In this document: positions 44,990-54,944 of the stretch, piece after piece
Position numbering within the stretch: the stretch's first letter is position 1
Layout of the letters: every line of letters starts with the position of its first letter
Assembly (NCBI GenBank): GCA_019925095.2
Contig: CM034401.1
Coordinates: forward strand, 12,994,338-13,058,337
Reading direction: 5' to 3'
Length of the DNA: 64,000 nt
Source: Dendrolimus kikuchii
Taxonomy: Eukaryota; Arthropoda; Insecta; Lepidoptera; Lasiocampidae
Notes under the pieces: model-generated
What the model saw: the letters and a program-made list of their open reading frames with translations, nothing else
What the model was told of the DNA's origin: nothing
Database searches by the model: none
Program-made: the position numbers and the translations under genes

Positions 44990-45145
44990 AAAATCTCCTT
45001 TTAGTCAGGTTACCTAGAAGAGATCGCTTTTAGCGATAAGGCCGCCTTCTGTTTTAGCAAGTAACTATTGTCTATTTATATATTTTTTATTGTGGCGAGC
45101 AATAAGTGTAGTGTTATCTATCTATCTACTTTTGTACAATCAATC
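44990..45145 (+). mobile_element. CR1-type LINE 3' region
   Basis: It holds the hairpin ATCGCT-TTT-AGCGAT (45023-45037) between GTTACCTAGAAG and AAGGCCGCC, as in the copy at 15504, followed by an (ATCT)n tail. Confidence 0.7.
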
Positions 45146-45179
45146 TAGGAATTGAAGCGATATTAATAAAAAGTTCATA

Positions 45180-45298
45180 TGTAACTTACAGACCTAAAGC
45201 GGATATAGGACAGTTTTCATCCTCGAAAATGTACGTATTTCTGCGAGTTAACCTACAACTGAAGCCTACGTAGACGAAGTGTTGGGAAAAGCGTAGTT
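45180..45298 (+). mobile_element. possible Helitron 3' remnant
   Basis: CTACGTAGACGAAGT and then GGGAAAAGCGTAGT look like a mutated lepidopteran Helitron end. Support is weak. Confidence 0.3.
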
Positions 45299-45328
45299 TT
45301 TATTTTCTGAAATGCAGCTATATTTACA

Positions 45329-45381
45329 TACATACATAACTTCACGCCAGTTCCCTTGCGGGGTAGGCACGAACAACAACA
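45329..45381 (-). mobile_element. RTE copy of only 53 bp
   Basis: ATATTTACA flanks both sides (45320-45328 and 45382-45390). The insert is the last codons, the stop and the (ATGT)n tail of the family at 34437. Confidence 0.82.
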
Positions 45382-45390
45382 ATATTTACA

Positions 45391-45840
45391 AAATATAATA
45401 TTCCACGTATTTATTTTCCGTGAGCATAATTCGGTCTGTGATTTTGTAAACACGTCGCCGCCGTCCGCATTATACGCCACCTTGGGCATTAATAAATTAT
45501 GAGTGTATTGTATTGTAAATACGGGCTTGGGGACCCATTTTGTAAAAGTATAAAGATTTAAATATCAGTTCCTCTTCCTAAAATCCTTCCAGTTTACAAT
45601 CACTTAATGCGTTAACCAAAACTTGTTTATAAGAAAATTTATATGAGTAAATTATTATTAAACAAAATCAAGAAATAGCAATAATTAAATATATACTATG
45701 TGCAATTGCGCAACTATAATTAAATAAACCTTCCCCTAGTTTATTATTAAATTAAATATTTTTTTTTCCTAATCATTTTTATTTATTTCGTATTTCTTAC
45801 GTTTCTCTGGCTGCTTTCTTGCGTGTTCTTTATTAGCATT

Positions 45841-45843
<3 letters not shown>
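45391..45843. other. stretch without a recognised gene or 5' LTR
   Basis: No sequence matching the probable 3' LTR at 51560 was found here. Confidence 0.45.
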
Positions 45844-45880
<37 letters not shown>

Positions 45881-45893
45881 TTTTTTTTTTTTT
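45844..45893. repeat. A33 followed by T17
   Basis: An uninterrupted run of 33 A is joined directly to 17 T, 40 bases before the gag start. Such a palindromic homopolymer can fold back on itself and is error-prone in assembly. Confidence 0.9.
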
Positions 45894-45933
45894 CGTTTGC
45901 TTTTCCTTTTCTTATTGTGCACTTCTCATCGTC

Positions 45934-46845
45934 ATGCCTACCAAATCGCAATCTGCCATCTTTATGCAAACCCATAAGTACATAACTTTCCTATTAGAGA
46001 TAGCTAACCTTATATTAAAAGGAGACAAAAAGTATAGTGTAAACGATTTCATAGGGCGCTTTACAAAATTGGACGATATAAAGGGCAAGTTGGATACAGT
46101 ATATTATGAGATCTTGGACTCTAAAGACCTTGACGACAAAGTGGAAAAATGGTACTTTGACTACTACACCTCGGCTATAGAAGCATATGAAAAAATTTTG
46201 GTGGCAAACATCACCATCAGCTCAAGCATCAAACCAAGCTCGCCCACATTCTCCACGTCTACTGTTCTGCCCAAAATAGATCTACCCAAATTTTCTTCCA
46301 AGCTTGAGGATTGGCCATCTTTCATAACTATTTTCAAAAGCCTTACGGACACTGCCGGTAATTTGTCAGGTGCAGTTAAATTACACTATTTATTTTCTTG
46401 CCTCTCCGGAGAAGCTCTCAGTATGGTATCACACCTCAAGGTTACCGATGAGAACTACGATGTAGCGATGACAACACTTGCCAATCGCTACGAAAATCGC
46501 CGAGTTCTCATTGATAGGTTTATAGATATGATACTAGAGTTACCCCACATCACCACCCGCTCACAAATCAGACAGTTATTTTTAGCCCCTCTTATTTCAA
46601 CCCAATCGGCGCTTAAAAACCTAAACTTACCACTACATGACTCAGACTACGTCCTAGTGTCAATAGTAGTGCGGAAGTTAAAGGGCGAGCTTCGCACATT
46701 ATTTGAACGAACGCATGGGTCTTCAGACACTCTGCCCACCTTAAAGGATGTAATCACATTCTTAGAAGACCATGCACGTTGCACAGAAACTGAGACATAT
46801 AACCCACCCCCCCCCTCCCCTCAGCCCGACATACAGACAAACTGA
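45934..46845 (+). CDS. gag: BEL/Pao gag, N-terminal part
   Basis: The likely start is ATG at 45934 (MPTKSQSAIF). The frame upstream of it is only translated A/T homopolymer. The first 140 residues are helical and acidic, followed by a DUF1759-type retrotransposon gag domain with KIDLPKFSSKLEDWPSFITI, AVKLHYLFSCLSGEAL and a LANRYENRRVLIDRF motif. This domain is thought to build the particle shell around the element RNA. The frame enters a proline run at C9 (46807-46815) and soon stops at 46843-46845, whereas the continuing gag match lies in the next frame. The shift may be a real mutation or a homopolymer error. Confidence 0.85.
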   Translation: MPTKSQSAIFMQTHKYITFLLEIANLILKGDKKYSVNDFIGRFTKLDDIKGKLDTVYYEILDSKDLDDKVEKWYFDYYTSAIEAYEKILVANITISSSIKPSSPTFSTSTVLPKIDLPKFSSKLEDWPSFITIFKSLTDTAGNLSGAVKLHYLFSCLSGEALSMVSHLKVTDENYDVAMTTLANRYENRRVLIDRFIDMILELPHITTRSQIRQLFLAPLISTQSALKNLNLPLHDSDYVLVSIVVRKLKGELRTLFERTHGSSDTLPTLKDVITFLEDHARCTETETYNPPPPSPQPDIQTN

Positions 46846-47773
46846 ACGTGCTTCTCCCTCAGCACGGTACCAACCACGCGCTTCTGCACCCAGACCAGAA
46901 ATTCGGCACGTTCGTTTTCAGCCCACTACTTCCGTCCGCCCACCTTTAACGCGCCCTGCATATCCTCTACAAAGTCAAGCGTACCCTGTACAGTACGCTC
47001 AAGGATACCCACAGTCTACACAATATTTCGAGCCCATAGCACAAGATTCCGCCCACCCACCAGCACCGACCAATAATTATTACTGCCCTTGGTGTCACGT
47101 TAGAGGACACAGGTTGCTGAACTGCGGTGAATACCTAAGACAGCCTACGCAAGGGCGCTGGGATTTTATCCAAGCTCATGAACGGTGCCGTAAGTGTCTA
47201 GGACCCCATTACTCTGACGAGTGCAGATCCACAGGACGGTGTAGAGAATGTGATAGCGAGAAACACCATACCACCTTACATCGCAGTGGCTTTGAATCAC
47301 CCACATATGACAATTCTCACCTCTTGCCCCCACAACTAAGAGGACAAGAACACACCCGCCCAACCACGGAATCAAGAAACTCTTCTCGTCGTAATTCACC
47401 TATTAATTCACAACAATGACTACCTGCTACTCACTTACACAATACTACACTACACCCACCCATACCATCGCTACAATATACACCATCCACTACATCACGT
47501 AAACAAAATAAATCCCAGTTTCATACTCAGCACTATGATAATAAAGTTTATCATAATAATCACTTGCCCGGCAGCCCTGTTACTTCCTCTGATAAAGCTA
47601 ACCAAAATGACAGTCATATTTCAGCACATACTCAGCACATTACAGTACACGATCCACCAGTTTTATTACCCACTGTGTCCCTAGAACTAGCAGACAACGC
47701 TGGAGAATTTCATAAGGCAAGAGCATTATTAGACAGCGGTTCCTACGTTTGCCTGTCGAGCACACAGAACTAA
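46817..47773 (+). CDS. BEL/Pao gag zinc knuckles and damaged protease
   Basis: In the frame after the C run a proline-rich linker leads to a canonical zinc knuckle, CPWCHVRGHRLLNC (near 47083), and two knuckle-like motifs, CRKCLGPHYSDEC and CRECDSEKHHTTLH. These bind nucleic acid. A single TGA interrupts at 47417-47419, but the same frame continues to the aspartic protease start ARALLDSGS (47732-47740, catalytic Asp in DSG). The next residues expected in the family are missing. The match jumps in another frame to LPVEHTELKITGVG, so about 15 codons have been lost together with a frame change. The protease is therefore non-functional here. Confidence 0.8.
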
Positions 47774-50700
47774 AAATTACAGGAGTCGGTAATCAGCAGA
47801 CTCAAAACTCTAGTTCTTCAACTACCATCACATTCCGCCCTATTCACACCGAAGTCCCAGTAATTAGCGCAAAGGCATACATTCTACCAGATTTGACAGG
47901 TCTTTTACCATTAACAATGTTACCTGACGTTGTTCCACTCCTCGACTCGACACAGCTTCCCCTAGCAGACTCGTCTTATCGTTTTCCAGCCGCTATTGAC
48001 TTAATTTTAGGTTCTGATGTCTTGGGCCAAATTTTGGATGGTAACAAAATTTTTTTGGGCCCCGGCAGACCAATAGCCTTCGGCACGATCTTCAATTTCG
48101 CTCTTTTAGGTCCTATCAATCCAAACTACACAAAGCCTGAGCCTCAAGTTAATTCAGCACTAGTAAATATTGACTGTTTACAACCCCAACACTCAAATAA
48201 AGAAATACACTCCGCTCTGGAGAGATTCTGGGAAGTCGAAGAAGTGCAATCAAAGGACAACTCAACCTCTGACGAGTGTGAGGAGAACTTTCGTTCTACC
48301 ACCACACGTGATCCCACAGGGCGATACATAGTATCCCTTCCCTTTCTTACAAAGGCACCTAAGCTCGGTGCAACCCACGCTATTGCACTACGACGATTCC
48401 TTAATTTGGAGCGCAAACTCCAAAGAGATCCTACCCTCCGCTCAAAATATATCGACTTCATGAAGGAATACATTGACATGGGCCACATGGCTCTTTGTCA
48501 CCCCAGCACATTCAAAGGAAAAGACCATTTTTACGTCCCGCATCATGGCATCTTCAAAGCCAACTCTGAAAAACTTCGCACGGTTTTTGATGGCAGCTGT
48601 AAGAGCTCTAATGGTGTCAGTCTTAATGACTGTCTGCACACTGGCCCACCGCTCCAACGTGATATTACTGACATCATTCTAAATTTTCGTACTCACAAAG
48701 TGGTCTTTAGTACAGACATCCAGATGATGTTTAGAAATATACTAGTTCACCCAGACCACAGACGGTTCCAACTCATTCTATGGCGCTCTTCTCCAGATCA
48801 ACCTCTGCTCACTTACGCCCTGTCCACTGTCACGTATGGCCTACGACCCAGCCCCTTCCTCGCCAATCGATCTATTATACAGCTGGTCACTGATGAAGGT
48901 CACCGTTTTCCCCAGGCTGCACAGGTTCTTACGCACTCCATATTCGTGGATGACATTCTGACTGGGCATGATTCAGTTGACAAGGCAATAGCTCTGCAGA
49001 CTGAACTCATTGAGTTACTAGCCCTAGGGGGATTTCATTTGCGAAAGTGGACCTCAAACTCTCGTCAGCTTTTAGAACGCTTCCCGGATGATCAATGTGA
49101 CATACCCAAGGATTTTGATGTTGTACCCGACTCCAATGCAATCAAGGTACTTGGTATGCAATGGATACCCCAAACGGACGAATTTACATATCACATTTCG
49201 GTACCTACACTGGAAAAATTTACCAAAAGGTCAATACTCAGTACCATCGCTCGTTTATACGATCCTAGTGGATGGATCAGCCCAGTTATTTTCCGCGCAA
49301 AACTGCTCATTCAGCACCTATGGACTCTAAAGTTAGACTGGGATGAATCGGCTCCCAATGATGTCACATTTCAATTTCAGCACATTTTTGAAGACTTACC
49401 TCTACTCTCTGCTCTTCGACTCCCCAGAACAATTTGCACCAGCAAAGATTCCACCTACACCCTACACGGTTTTGCCGATGCATCCGAATCCGGATATGCA
49501 GCCGCAGTCTATCTTCATGAAACGAATATCACGGGTCAGGTACACGTCAGACTACTTGTTTCTAAATCCAAGGTAGCCCCCATTAAAACCCGACAGACTA
49601 TACCAAAGCTGGAACTTTCAGCTGCACACCTCACTTCGCTGCTCATTTCTCGCGTCTCTGTTCAACTTTCTGCCCACATTACCATTCAGCAACACTTTTG
49701 TTGGTCAGACAGTACTATCGTACTCGCCTGGCTTAAAACTCCTTCTCAATCCCTACAGGTCTTTGAGGCCAATCGAGTCTCTGCCATTGCAGCCAATCCA
49801 TGTAACCCTACTTGGAGACATGTACCCTCAGCTCTTAACCCTGCCGACTGTGCTAGCAGGGGAATATCAGCACAGGAACTCTTAGCCTATGACCTATGGT
49901 GGTCGCCTACTTGGCTCAAGGCCCCACCTGATACCTGGCCCACGATGCCCCCTGCTTTGGGTCATCACGTACTGCCTGGTCTAAAACCCAGAAAAATGGT
50001 AGCTCACATCGCGGTTCCTGATCTAGACACGGATTTACTCACGAGATTCAGCTCCTTAGACACACTTGTAGGCGTAACCGCATGTATTAAACGTTTTGCA
50101 CACAATTGCTTGGTATCTTCTCACTCTCGCATCGTTGGTCCCATTACCGTAGACGAACGTAAGAAAGCGCTCTTACACTGGGTACGCTCAGTCCAACAAA
50201 ATATGTTCGCTGAAGACATCCACCGACTGCAAACTAACAAATTATGTACAGTGCGAATACAACGCCTCTCGCCCTTTCTCAAGGATGGTCTTCTTAGAGT
50301 AGGAGGGCGCTTGTCCAACTCAGCCCTTAGATATGACACACAACATCCCCTCATCTTACCCAGTTCAAGCCCCCTTGTGGACCTAATTATAGATCATTTC
50401 CACACTATACACTGCCACCCGGGCGCAGATACACTACACGCACTACTCCGTCAACAATACTGGATTTTATCTGGAAGGCGAGTCATTCGTCACCGTGTCT
50501 TTAAATGTGTACGCTGTTTTAGGCATCGAGCTCAGCCGAATCCCCCTTTTATGGCCGACCTACCGGCTGATCGAGTCAGCCCACAACCGGTGTTTAGTCA
50601 AGTGTCCACGGATTTTGCCGGACCATTCCTAATTAAATCAAGTACTCTACGCAATGCCAAACTTCTCAAAGGCTACTTTTGTGTTTTCGTTTGTCTCGCC

Positions 50701-51513
50701 ACCAAGGCAGTGCACTTAGAGGCTGTCTCGGAACTTTCTACGGACGCCTTTTTTGCGGCATTGCAAAGGTTCGTTAGTCGGCGCGGAATCCCTACCCTAA
50801 TTCGCTCTGATTGCGGTACAAACTATGTCGGCGCAAGAAATCAGCTCATAGAAGTACAAAACTTCTTAAAGGCCAATGATGATAGAATTACGCACAAGCT
50901 AGCCACACAGCAGATCACATGGTTGCTCAATCCGCCCTCAGCTCCTTCTTTTGGCGGTCTGCACGAGGCAGCCGTGAAATCTACTAAGCAATTACTCTAT
51001 CGCGTATTAGGTGAGCAGCATCTGACCTTTGAAGAATTTTCTACACTCTTAGCCCGTATTGAGGCCGTTCTCAACTCTCGACCACTCTGCCCTCTGTCTT
51101 CAGACCCTACAGACTTCGAAGTCCTAACCGCTGGTCATTTCCTTATAGGTCGCCCACTTACCGCATTACCCGAACATTCCCATGAATCCTCTCCTCCATC
51201 AACCCTACGACGTTTTCGCTTAGTGCAAGCGTTGGCTCAGCGATTTTGGACCTTGTGGTCGAAATCCTACCTGCACACTCTCCAATCCCGATCTAAATGG
51301 ACTACGGAAACCAGTCGACCCAAGATTGGTGAGCTGGTACTCATAAAGGAGGATAATCTTCCCAGACTCCAGTGGAAGATGGGAAGGATAAAGAAGATTC
51401 TGCCCGGAAAGGATGACGTCGTCCGAGTCGTAGAACTCAGCACCAAGGATGGCAGCTTAACGAGACCAGTCACAAAGATTGCTCGTCTTCCCCTCGACGA
51501 CAACAGCACTTAG
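47749..51513 (+). CDS. pol: BEL/Pao pol: RT, RNase H, integrase (1254 codons, open)
   Basis: This frame is open to TAG at 51511-51513. The first residues belong to the protease tail, so its ATG is not a true start. RT spans about residues 150-480, with the first catalytic Asp in STDIQMMF (323) and the YVDD-type box FVDD at 399-402. RNase H follows with GFADASES (Asp 577), KLELSA and NPADCASRG (about 700). Integrase has a zinc head from His 883 (HCHPGADTLH, CVRC) and a DDE core at Asp 955 (STDFAGP), Asp 1021 (RSDCGTN) and Glu 1073 (GGLHEAAVK). A DUF5641-like C-terminal domain (GELVLIKEDNLPRLQWKMGR) closes it. All key catalytic residues are present. No env-like frame follows. Confidence 0.94.
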   Translation: MPVEHTELKITGVGNQQTQNSSSSTTITFRPIHTEVPVISAKAYILPDLTGLLPLTMLPDVVPLLDSTQLPLADSSYRFPAAIDLILGSDVLGQILDGNKIFLGPGRPIAFGTIFNFALLGPINPNYTKPEPQVNSALVNIDCLQPQHSNKEIHSALERFWEVEEVQSKDNSTSDECEENFRSTTTRDPTGRYIVSLPFLTKAPKLGATHAIALRRFLNLERKLQRDPTLRSKYIDFMKEYIDMGHMALCHPSTFKGKDHFYVPHHGIFKANSEKLRTVFDGSCKSSNGVSLNDCLHTGPPLQRDITDIILNFRTHKVVFSTDIQMMFRNILVHPDHRRFQLILWRSSPDQPLLTYALSTVTYGLRPSPFLANRSIIQLVTDEGHRFPQAAQVLTHSIFVDDILTGHDSVDKAIALQTELIELLALGGFHLRKWTSNSRQLLERFPDDQCDIPKDFDVVPDSNAIKVLGMQWIPQTDEFTYHISVPTLEKFTKRSILSTIARLYDPSGWISPVIFRAKLLIQHLWTLKLDWDESAPNDVTFQFQHIFEDLPLLSALRLPRTICTSKDSTYTLHGFADASESGYAAAVYLHETNITGQVHVRLLVSKSKVAPIKTRQTIPKLELSAAHLTSLLISRVSVQLSAHITIQQHFCWSDSTIVLAWLKTPSQSLQVFEANRVSAIAANPCNPTWRHVPSALNPADCASRGISAQELLAYDLWWSPTWLKAPPDTWPTMPPALGHHVLPGLKPRKMVAHIAVPDLDTDLLTRFSSLDTLVGVTACIKRFAHNCLVSSHSRIVGPITVDERKKALLHWVRSVQQNMFAEDIHRLQTNKLCTVRIQRLSPFLKDGLLRVGGRLSNSALRYDTQHPLILPSSSPLVDLIIDHFHTIHCHPGADTLHALLRQQYWILSGRRVIRHRVFKCVRCFRHRAQPNPPFMADLPADRVSPQPVFSQVSTDFAGPFLIKSSTLRNAKLLKGYFCVFVCLATKAVHLEAVSELSTDAFFAALQRFVSRRGIPTLIRSDCGTNYVGARNQLIEVQNFLKANDDRITHKLATQQITWLLNPPSAPSFGGLHEAAVKSTKQLLYRVLGEQHLTFEEFSTLLARIEAVLNSRPLCPLSSDPTDFEVLTAGHFLIGRPLTALPEHSHESSPPSTLRRFRLVQALAQRFWTLWSKSYLHTLQSRSKWTTETSRPKIGELVLIKEDNLPRLQWKMGRIKKILPGKDDVVRVVELSTKDGSLTRPVTKIARLPLDDNST

Positions 51514-51559
51514 TCAGCACTATAAATGGGAGCCGTCACCTTTTCCCCGGGCCCCAGGA

Positions 51560-51900
51560 TGTTCACGCCACCGCGTAACGAACGATGATTCCCCGAAAAA
51601 GTAATTTACCCCGCACTTCCGCGTCTCAACGATCAGTCTGAATCGACCCGTCGTAAAGACATTCACGCATCGCGCGCGCATTTGAGATATCCACCCAATT
51701 GCAATACTAATCGGGTTCCAAGAGCTTGGTGATAAGTGGCAAGTGAATCTAGTTGTGAAGCGGGAGATATATAACAAGAGAACACGCACTGCTGCTCCTG
51801 TATCGCAGACGCTCCGGTTACTCAGCTCATATTATTACGGGTGAGTCCATTTATCTCCATTCCCTCTTACCCTTGCACCCTTGAAATCTGGCAATCGGCC
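51560..51900 (+). repeat. probable 3' LTR of the BEL/Pao element
   Basis: After pol a polypurine-like stretch (GGGCCCCAGGA) is followed by TGTTCACGCC, a usual LTR start. The right boundary cannot be set because no 5' LTR is available for comparison. Confidence 0.5.
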
Positions 51901-52033
51901 AGATCAACGCCTATAATGCTAAATGTATTTTGATATACAATAAGAAATCTCACTCAAATTGATGAACTTAGGATATATTGCCTGAAAACTGGGATCGTCT
52001 TTCCGGGATACGAAAACCTAACTTTATTAAGTG

Positions 52034-52292
52034 CTAGCGGTTTCGGTAGATGTTGTCCTGCCTTGAAAAAATAAAAATCGTAGAACCCGATTCCAGCGCC
52101 AAGTATTTTGTTTAGATTGATGGGTTACATTATTGAAGTTTTGGTAGGGATCCCTAATTTCTATATAGCCTATATTAATTAGGGATAATGTAGCATTCGA
52201 ATGGTGAAAGAATTTTTGAAATCGGTCTAGTAGTTTTTGAGTTTATTCGTTACAAAAATACAAATATTTCCACTTTATAATATGAATATAGA
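52034..52292 (-). mobile_element. non-autonomous Helitron, family A-like
   Basis: The minus strand starts TCTATATTCATATTATAAAG and ends near CTAG (forward 52034-52037). The last 75 bases match the 3' end of 2135-2472, and the 5' half resembles 11066-11262, so it appears to join features of both families. Confidence 0.65.
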
Positions 52293-52679
52293 TAAATGAT
52301 ATCGGGGGTAAACTTACCGAAACAAGGAATGAAACCAACTAAAACGTTATAAATAAAGAGAAAAAACTATAAAGCTTTTGAAATAGATGATGTTTTTCTG
52401 TAACTTGGAGATATAAAAAAGATGATTGCCCATTTCACTCCAGCTAGTCGCGTAAAAATTATGAGTAACCCAGTTTACGTTGCGATCCTTGGAAAATTCT
52501 TTGTTTTAATATAAGTATTTTTTGAATTGGTATAATTTACTCTAATAAAAAAATTATGAACAGAGTTTTGGTACAAAGACACACCGGGATCGCTTCAATG
52601 AAAATATTGATTTATATATGCATTTTTCCTAACAATAATTACAATTATACATTGGCTTACTTGTCTTTGGGTGCACTCC

Positions 52680-52830
52680 TATAGTGCACTGCAACGCAAA
52701 GGCACCAGGTTCGATACCTGACATGTTAAGTTTTGCAAACGAACTTGTCGATATTTACTATGGTCTGAGTGTCTGAGATCGGCCCCAATGTAGTCCATAG
52801 CACAAGCATAACTCGCTAACTTTACTTTAC
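52680..52830 (+). mobile_element. tRNA-derived SINE, truncated head
   Basis: B box AGGTTCGATACC (near 52707), the body TATGGTCTGAGTGTCTGAGA then TCGGCCCCAATGTAGTCC, and ATAGCACAAGCATAACTCGC match 17905-18040. The A box is lost. Confidence 0.7.
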
Positions 52831-52917
52831 TGATTTCCTACTTTATTTTTAAATCAATTAAAAAACAGTGGTATTGAAAGGAACCTGCGGTAGGTCTTAT
52901 GTCGTATCAATTCGGGG

Positions 52918-53130
52918 TTAATAATAATAATAATAAGCCTACACTGGCCGGGGCTTGTCCTTGGGTGCATTATTATATGGTGTAGACAGGGATAATCGCC
53001 GGTCAGTGTCACGCCACATTTACATTAAATTTGTCAAAAGAACTCAACATTTTGGCCTTCCATTGCCCTACGCAAGCCCTCTAAATGTCCGGACCATTTT
53101 TATGGCCCGCGGTCTTCAAAGACATACACT
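52918..53130 (-). repeat. dispersed repeat bounded by (AAT)n, partner of 2966-3172
   Basis: The inverted match to 2966-3172 covers about 200 bp. (AAT)n lies on both sides (52918-52935 and 53132-53145). Confidence 0.65.
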
Positions 53131-53340
53131 ATAATAATAATAATTTATTATCTTTTCAATATTACATCCATTTGTTACTAGCAAATATTACTTGAAGGGC
53201 TTTTGGTGTTGCCCACAACACTTACATCAGTAGAACAAACACAACAGAACAAATAACAAACATAGAAAGAGTGGCCCAACCCCTCCTTCAACACTAGATA
53301 AGTAGCCTCACTTAGTATCGACGTAAAAAGAGTCCATTGT

Positions 53341-53637
53341 CTTTTTTTTATTGTAAGATTTCAACACACAAGCAGACGGCCCACTTGCTGGAAAGCGATT
53401 ACTATCGCCTATGGACATTTGCAACACCAAAGGTGCTACAAATGCGCTGCTACTCTCTTAAGGGAGACTGAAACCTGGTCACTAATGCCGCGTAACACAA
53501 ATCAAGTTTGTTGTGGCAGCATACACTAGACCAGGGGTTTCAGCCATCCAGACGGGCAAATACGCTACCACCTGGTTTTGGGATGTTTTGTCGCCTCTTA
53601 CGACATTGTATTTTTTCTCCGTTCCTGCACGAATAAA
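53341..53637 (-). mobile_element. poly-A retroposon, family Z
   Basis: A near full-length inverse copy with the T-rich start ATTGTAAGATTTC on the forward strand. It lacks about 25 bases in the GGCGAC/GGCCAC region compared with 39144-39463. Confidence 0.7.
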
Positions 53638-53639
53638 AT

Positions 53640-53904
53640 TATGATGTCTCTGCGAATGACCCCAGGATACCGCTGGTAATAGCCCAGACTCTGAACAGTG
53701 CAGACGCGGTTTTGTTACGTCTGATAGCGTAAAAATCATCAGTGCGCGCATCGCAATTACGGTGGACACACTCGAGGCAGCCCCAGCAGCTTTCTGAAGA
53801 TGTTAATATACTGATGACGGATGGCGCTAACAGCTCTCAGGGTATAATTGACATGGCAACTTAACATATATCCTGTACAAAATTGGTTATAATATAATAA
53901 TAAC
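53640..53904. other. stretch without a recognised gene
   Basis: Moderately GC-rich, with no supported feature. Confidence 0.35.
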
Positions 53905-54195
53905 AGCCCACAAACGTCCCATTGCTGGACTCGGGGCCTTCTACTATAGGGGAATAGAGAGTACACCCACCACGCCTTCCAAGGTGGCTTGACAGGTTTT
54001 ACACATTGGATATCTCGATGTACAGGTTTCATCAAGATCTTTTCCTTCACCGTTGTTAGCACGTGGTTGTTGTAACAATATGCACTCAGAAAACTGCCTA
54101 AGTGGTTCATGCGTTCCGGCCAGGATTGGGACCCGCGACCTTTGAGTTTTAGGCTCACGGGCGCTAGTCATTACGCTACCATGACTGCTCAGTTG
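53905..54195 (-). mobile_element. tRNA-related SINE, second type
   Basis: On the minus strand the head carries AGTCATGGTAGCGTAATGAC and a B-box-like GGGTCCCAATCC (forward near 54126). The body includes AAGGAAAAGATCTTGATGAA and AGCAATGGGACG. I recognise this as a common lepidopteran repeat type. The promoter boxes are weaker than at 17860. Confidence 0.55.
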
Positions 54196-54639
54196 AATAG
54201 TTTAAATAATCACATAATAATACCGATTTGATTTTTCATACAAATTTTAAATTTTATTAAAAATCTCTTAATAATTATTTACTTACCCGGAATGTTAATT
54301 TCACGAAAGAACTTAACAATTGAAGCACTTGAGTACCTTTTTCAGAATTAGGCAAACACGAGGGTGCTTTCACATAATTACCGGGTGTTTGTGGATGAAT
54401 TTGTTACAAAGAGCATGGCGTGAGGCAAAATACAGAGAAAATTACGCACATTACAAATTATTAGAGCTCCTAGTATTGTGTTTATTGGTGGGAACGCCTC
54501 TTTATGTTTTGCTTTTAATACATTTCAAAATTTGCGATGAGATTTCATATAAAGTGTATATAAAGATTTAAGCTCTATGTTTTCTGTTTACTTGCACGTG
54601 CACCTGATGGTAAGCAGTAATGGTAGTAGTTATAGTTTT

Positions 54640-54938
54640 ATCCGTGCAGGAACCGAGCAAGAATACAATTTCTTGCGGCCAGGTGGCCTGTCGTAAGAGG
54701 CGACAAAACAACCCACAGCCAGGTGGTAGGGTATTTGCTTTGCACCCCTGGTCTAGAGTATGCCGCCATAACAACCTTGTGTTGTATTCCGGCATTACTG
54801 ACTAGGTTCCTGTCTCCCTTAAGAGAGCAGCAGCGCATTTGTAGCACCTTTGGTATTGCAAATGTACATAGGCTATGGTAACCGCTTTCCATCAAGTAGG
54901 CCGTCTGCCTGTCTGCTGAACTCCTGCAATAACAAAAG
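54640..54938 (+). mobile_element. poly-A retroposon, family Z
   Basis: A near full-length copy from TATCCGTGCAGGAACCGAGC to CTGAACTCCTGCAATAAC. A short deletion removes part of the CCCGACTGGATGGCTACC block. The reading frames on both strands are incidental. Confidence 0.72.
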
Positions 54939-54944
54939 AAAAAT

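Larger units (their letters stand above)
45894..51900 (+). mobile_element. BEL/Pao LTR retrotransposon lacking a visible 5' LTR
   Basis: The order is gag, zinc knuckles, protease remnant, RT, RNase H, integrase and a C-terminal domain, then a purine/GC-rich tract and a probable 3' LTR from 51560. The order and the RT wording are those of the BEL/Pao superfamily. Three lesions separate gag from pol: a shift at a C run near 46807-46815, a TGA at 47417, and a deletion with shift in the protease near 47745. The left edge abuts the A33/T17 run. The element is thus defective, but pol is fully open. Its base composition is more balanced than the AT-rich flanks. Confidence 0.92.

Noticed and set aside
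45823..45933. Upstream part of the gag frame (poly-Lys/poly-Phe)
   Set aside because: It is a translation of the A33/T17 run. The gag match begins at the ATG at 45934.
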